NCBI GenBank assembly: GCA_946617545.1
Contig: CAMOKK010000047.1
Span: forward strand, 1 to 9,033
DNA: 9,033 bases
Origin: an uncultured Bacteroidales bacterium
Lineage (GTDB): Bacteria; Bacteroidota; Bacteroidia; Bacteroidales; UBA932
Reading direction: 5' to 3'
The position numbers and the translations under genes were made by a program. Shown piece after piece: positions 6,963 through 9,033 of this stretch; within the stretch, counting starts at the first letter, position 1, and each line of letters starts with the position of its first letter. A model generated the notes under the pieces. It saw nothing but the letters and a program-made list of their open reading frames with translations, was not told where the DNA came from and ran no database searches.

Positions 6963-7706
6963 ATGAAGGCGCTCATTTTTGCCGCCGGACTGGGCACCCG
7001 CCTGAGACCCCTTACGGACAGCCTTCCCAAGGCCCTGGTGCCCGTTGGCGGAGAGCCGCTCCTGCATCATGTCATCTGCAAACTCCGCGCTGCCGGCTAC
7101 GACGAGCTGGTGGTGAACGTGCATCATTTCGCTTCCCAGGTTATCGACTACCTGTCTGCCCATGACTTCGGGGTTTCCATCCGGATTTCGGACGAATCGG
7201 CCCTTCTGAGGGAAACCGGCGGGGGTATTGCCTTTGCCCGAGGCCTCTTGGAGCCACTCGAGGGGCCCTTTTTGGTCCACAATGTGGACATCCTTTCCAA
7301 CCTGGATTTGGCCTGGCTCCGGGAGCAGACCCGTCCGGAAGCCCTTGCCACGCTGGTGGTGAGTGAGCGTAAAACCAGCCGTTACCTTCTCTTCGGGGAG
7401 GATATGCGCCTGAAGGGCTGGACCAACGTTCAAACCGGGGAGGTCCGTTCCCCCTATCCCGCGGAGGAGCTGAAGCACTGCCGTGCTCTGGCTTTTTCCG
7501 GCATCCACAACCTCTCTCCGGCCATTTTCGACGCTTTCCGTGAGGCCGATATGCCCGAGCGTTTTCCCATCATGGACTTCTACATCCAAGCCTGCGGAAA
7601 GCACCCCATTTACGGAGTGGTTCCCAATAATCTTCAACTGGTGGATGTGGGCAAACTGGACACCCTGGCCGCGGCGGAGGAGTTTATTTCCTCAATCGGC
7701 CGATAG
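6963..7706 (+). CDS. MurU-like sugar-1-phosphate nucleotidyltransferase
   Basis: This 247-residue protein is a single-domain NTP_transferase enzyme. The nucleotide-binding signature AAGLGTRLRPLT occupies 7-18, followed by PKALVPVGGEPLL (22-34) with catalytic-type K23. ETGGGI is at 84-89, the metal-binding aspartate is D109 in HNVDI, and the second metal-binding aspartate is D228 in LVDVG. Length and the ETGGGI and VDVGxLD signatures match MurU, which makes UDP-MurNAc from MurNAc-1-phosphate and UTP, better than the longer GlmU or RmlA-type enzymes. Mannose-1-phosphate guanylyltransferase-like activity cannot be excluded. Translation starts 2 nt after the kinase-RapZ stop, so the two are almost surely co-transcribed and coupled. 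Kinase and nucleotidyltransferase would form a two-step route from free sugar to nucleotide sugar. The 3' end overlaps the convergent minus-strand gene by 23 bp. Confidence 0.88.
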   Translation: MKALIFAAGLGTRLRPLTDSLPKALVPVGGEPLLHHVICKLRAAGYDELVVNVHHFASQVIDYLSAHDFGVSIRISDESALLRETGGGIAFARGLLEPLEGPFLVHNVDILSNLDLAWLREQTRPEALATLVVSERKTSRYLLFGEDMRLKGWTNVQTGEVRSPYPAEELKHCRALAFSGIHNLSPAIFDAFREADMPERFPIMDFYIQACGKHPIYGVVPNNLQLVDVGKLDTLAAAEEFISSIGR

Positions 7707-8898
7707 CATGCTCCAGGCTTTCTGAAGGCTCGATGATGTTGTAGTCGGCCCAGAAGTCCGGGTCCTCGAATTCCAGGGCCTTGTCGTTCAGATAATCCCG
7801 CGAATGGAAGCGTTCCTTGCGGGGAATGGGCGTTGCCGTAGGGTAGACATCCGTGATTACCAACTCGTTGATGGAAGTGTAATGGGTCTTGAACAGGCGC
7901 TTTCTCCAGTCGCAGTCAAAGCGGATGGTGGAACGGAAGTACTCCAGGCGCGTTTTCTCTCCCACGGTGCGATAATTCAGAATAATGCTGGCCTCCTTGG
8001 GGAAGAAGCGCAGGCCCATGGGCTTGGACACCAGGATGGCCCGGATGGCCTTTGCCTGGTCTTTCATGTCTAACGACGTTTCTATGCGCGTGAAGCAGAG
8101 CGTCTCCCGGTCGATGTACAGGGTGGCGTGATAAAGCGCATAATCCACCTGAACGTAAGGACTCGGCTCCATCTTGATGACAAACTGCACCCGGTCTCCG
8201 ATATAGGTGGGCGCTTCCATGGAGAAGTTGTACAGGGCCATCTCCTCTTCCGTGAACAGAAGTTCCCGGTTCTTGAGGAAGTCACAGGTGATGGCCATGT
8301 TGGGGCCGCCCTGGGTTTTTACGCTGAGGGTATCCCGCTTGCGCTGGCTCACCAGCAGCCGGCTCTTTTCCAAGGCCGCTGCGTCTCGTCGGCCGCCATA
8401 CTCATCCTTGAAAATACGGGCTACGGCCTCTGCCACATAAGTGTAACGGTTTCTTTTCTGCACCGTTTCCCGGTAAAAGCATTCCAGGAGCTCCGGCTCC
8501 GGGCAGTAAGTGACGTCGGCCTTTTCCAGGGCCGCCCGCACGATATCGGCCGGTTCTCCGGTAACGATGGAGGCTTCTTTCAAGGGAAGGGCTTCCCGTT
8601 GCAGCGCCACCTGCATATAGGCCGATGTGGCCTTCTGCGTGCGCTTCCGGTACCCCAGAAAGGAGAATTCCACCGTGCCGATGGGGGCGTCGCTCTTGAG
8701 GACGAACTCGCCGTCGGCATTGGTGACGGTGGCATGGTGGCGGCCCACGGCGGAAACGTGGACGGACTCCAGGGCCTTTCCGCTGCCGGCATCCCTTACC
8801 CGGCCCCGCACCAGATAGCCCAGGCGCAGGGAATCCGTCTGGGCGGCCAGCGTCCAGGACAGCAGAACTAACAAGATGGAACTCAATACCTTTCTCAT
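7684..8898 (-). CDS. Exported carboxypeptidase-regulatory-like domain protein, function unknown
   Basis: This 404-residue protein is probably secreted or in the outer envelope. Residues 1-20 form a Sec signal peptide (basic MRK, hydrophobic core, LAA-Q cleavage region, no lipobox cysteine). Residues about 28-100 form a carboxypeptidase-regulatory-like beta-sandwich (LVRGRVRDAGSGKALESVHV, then TNADGEFVL, then FSFLGYR), common in Bacteroidota surface proteins. The rest (about 115-404) is a conserved but uncharacterised Bacteroidota region with FYRET at 141-145 and the C-terminal block DPDFWADYNIIEPSESLEHAI (379-399). There is no TonB-dependent beta-barrel. I chose ATG 8898 because it begins the signal peptide and lies just downstream of a minus-strand TACCTTTG. 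The longer frame from 8976 would begin upstream of that promoter and run into the tRNA-Val promoter region. The gene stands alone between a convergent neighbour and a divergent tRNA. Confidence 0.85.
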   Translation of the reverse strand: MRKVLSSILLVLLSWTLAAQTDSLRLGYLVRGRVRDAGSGKALESVHVSAVGRHHATVTNADGEFVLKSDAPIGTVEFSFLGYRKRTQKATSAYMQVALQREALPLKEASIVTGEPADIVRAALEKADVTYCPEPELLECFYRETVQKRNRYTYVAEAVARIFKDEYGGRRDAAALEKSRLLVSQRKRDTLSVKTQGGPNMAITCDFLKNRELLFTEEEMALYNFSMEAPTYIGDRVQFVIKMEPSPYVQVDYALYHATLYIDRETLCFTRIETSLDMKDQAKAIRAILVSKPMGLRFFPKEASIILNYRTVGEKTRLEYFRSTIRFDCDWRKRLFKTHYTSINELVITDVYPTATPIPRKERFHSRDYLNDKALEFEDPDFWADYNIIEPSESLEHAIGRLRK

Positions 8899-8905
8899 TC
8901 TTTCA

Positions 8906-8913
8906 CAAAGGTA
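8906..8913 (-). promoter_or_regulatory. -7 element for the exported-protein gene
   Basis: On the minus strand TACCTTTG (8913-8906) is a perfect -7 box, only 7 nt from the ATG at 8898. No TTG lies at the right distance upstream; the region where a -33 box should be is only AT-rich. The transcript would have almost no leader. Confidence 0.5.
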
Positions 8914-8934
8914 GAAATAAATTTTCAAATAATT

Positions 8935-8966
8935 TTTGCGAAATCGAAGAAAAGATAGTACCTTTG
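8935..8966 (+). promoter_or_regulatory. Promoter of tRNA-Val
   Basis: TTTG at 8935-8938 is followed after 20 bp by TACCTTTG at 8959-8966. The tRNA begins 15 nt downstream of the box. It diverges from the promoter of the minus-strand exported-protein gene. Confidence 0.78.
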
Positions 8967-8980
8967 CATTCCCCAATCAC

Positions 8981-9033
8981 AGGGGCGTAGCTCAGCTGGT
9001 TTAGAGCGCTTCAGTCACATTGAAGAGGTCATC
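8981..9033 (+). tRNA. tRNA-Val (anticodon CAC), 3' part outside the window
   Basis: The start is set by T8 at 8988, which makes the acceptor strand AGGGGCG (8981-8987). The D stem GCTC/GAGC is at 8990-8993 and 9004-9007. The anticodon stem CTTCA (9009-9013) pairs with TGAAG (9021-9025) around the loop GTCACAT, so the anticodon is CAC at 9016-9018 (valine, GUG). Position 32 is G, where a pyrimidine is usual. The T arm and acceptor 3' strand lie beyond the window, so the acceptor pairing cannot be checked. Confidence 0.85.

Noticed and set aside
7696..7703. TCGGCCGA palindrome at the convergent gene ends
   Set aside because: It is a perfect 8-bp palindrome but has no loop and no flanking T-run, so it is not a credible terminator; it may be chance within overlapping codons.
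8128..8871. Forward open frame opposite the exported-protein gene
   Set aside because: It is a shadow frame; the minus strand has a signal peptide, a recognisable domain and a promoter box.
8899..8976. N-terminal extension of the exported protein (start at 8976)
   Set aside because: It would place 26 residues before the signal peptide and cover a clear minus-strand -7 box and the divergent tRNA-Val promoter.

Overview
The window looks like chromosomal DNA of a Bacteroidota bacterium, most likely Bacteroidales, of moderately high GC. Three things support this. Every promoter I can place fits the Bacteroidota housekeeping pattern TTTG (or TTG), 19-21 bp, TAnnTTTG. Strong Shine-Dalgarno sequences are absent before the genes. 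The gene families and the order ileS - dksA-like - lspA are typical of the phylum. I cannot name the genus. There is no mobile element, CRISPR array or defence system; this is a compact housekeeping region with a few unusual details.

Layout. (1) 1-390: the 3' part of tsaB (t6A tRNA modification) enters from the left. (2) 400-897, minus strand: a CvpA-family membrane protein, convergent with tsaB. (3) About 900-980: two face-to-face promoters, one for ileS (rightward) and one for the cvpA-type gene (leftward). (4) 969-5321: the tight operon ileS, dksA-like, lspA. Inside ileS, a copy of a dispersed repeat (core GTCATTCTGAGCG...GCGAAG.ATCTC) is read in frame as a linker in the protein. (5) 5307-5482: a promoter, tRNA-Ser(TGA) and a hairpin terminator. 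(6) 5480-7706: a promoter and a two-gene unit. Its first gene encodes a sugar-kinase-like phosphotransferase fused to the C-terminal domain of RapZ. Its second encodes a MurU-like sugar-1-phosphate nucleotidyltransferase. (7) 7684-8898, minus strand: an exported protein with a carboxypeptidase-regulatory-like beta-sandwich, tail-to-tail with the previous gene and overlapping it by 23 bp. (8) 8906-9033: divergent promoters and the 5' part of a tRNA-Val(CAC) cut by the window end.

How the genes fit together. The ileS operon joins tRNA charging, a transcription regulator of the DksA superfamily and lipoprotein maturation. The kinase/nucleotidyltransferase pair resembles the AmgK-MurU route, which turns a free amino sugar (MurNAc in Pseudomonas) into its 1-phosphate and then a UDP-sugar. 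The fused RapZ C-terminal domain binds glucosamine-6-phosphate in enterobacteria, so the fusion may be a kinase tuned by amino-sugar status. This is the most promising candidate here for a little-described system. The family assignments are well supported; the substrate and the regulatory idea are inference.
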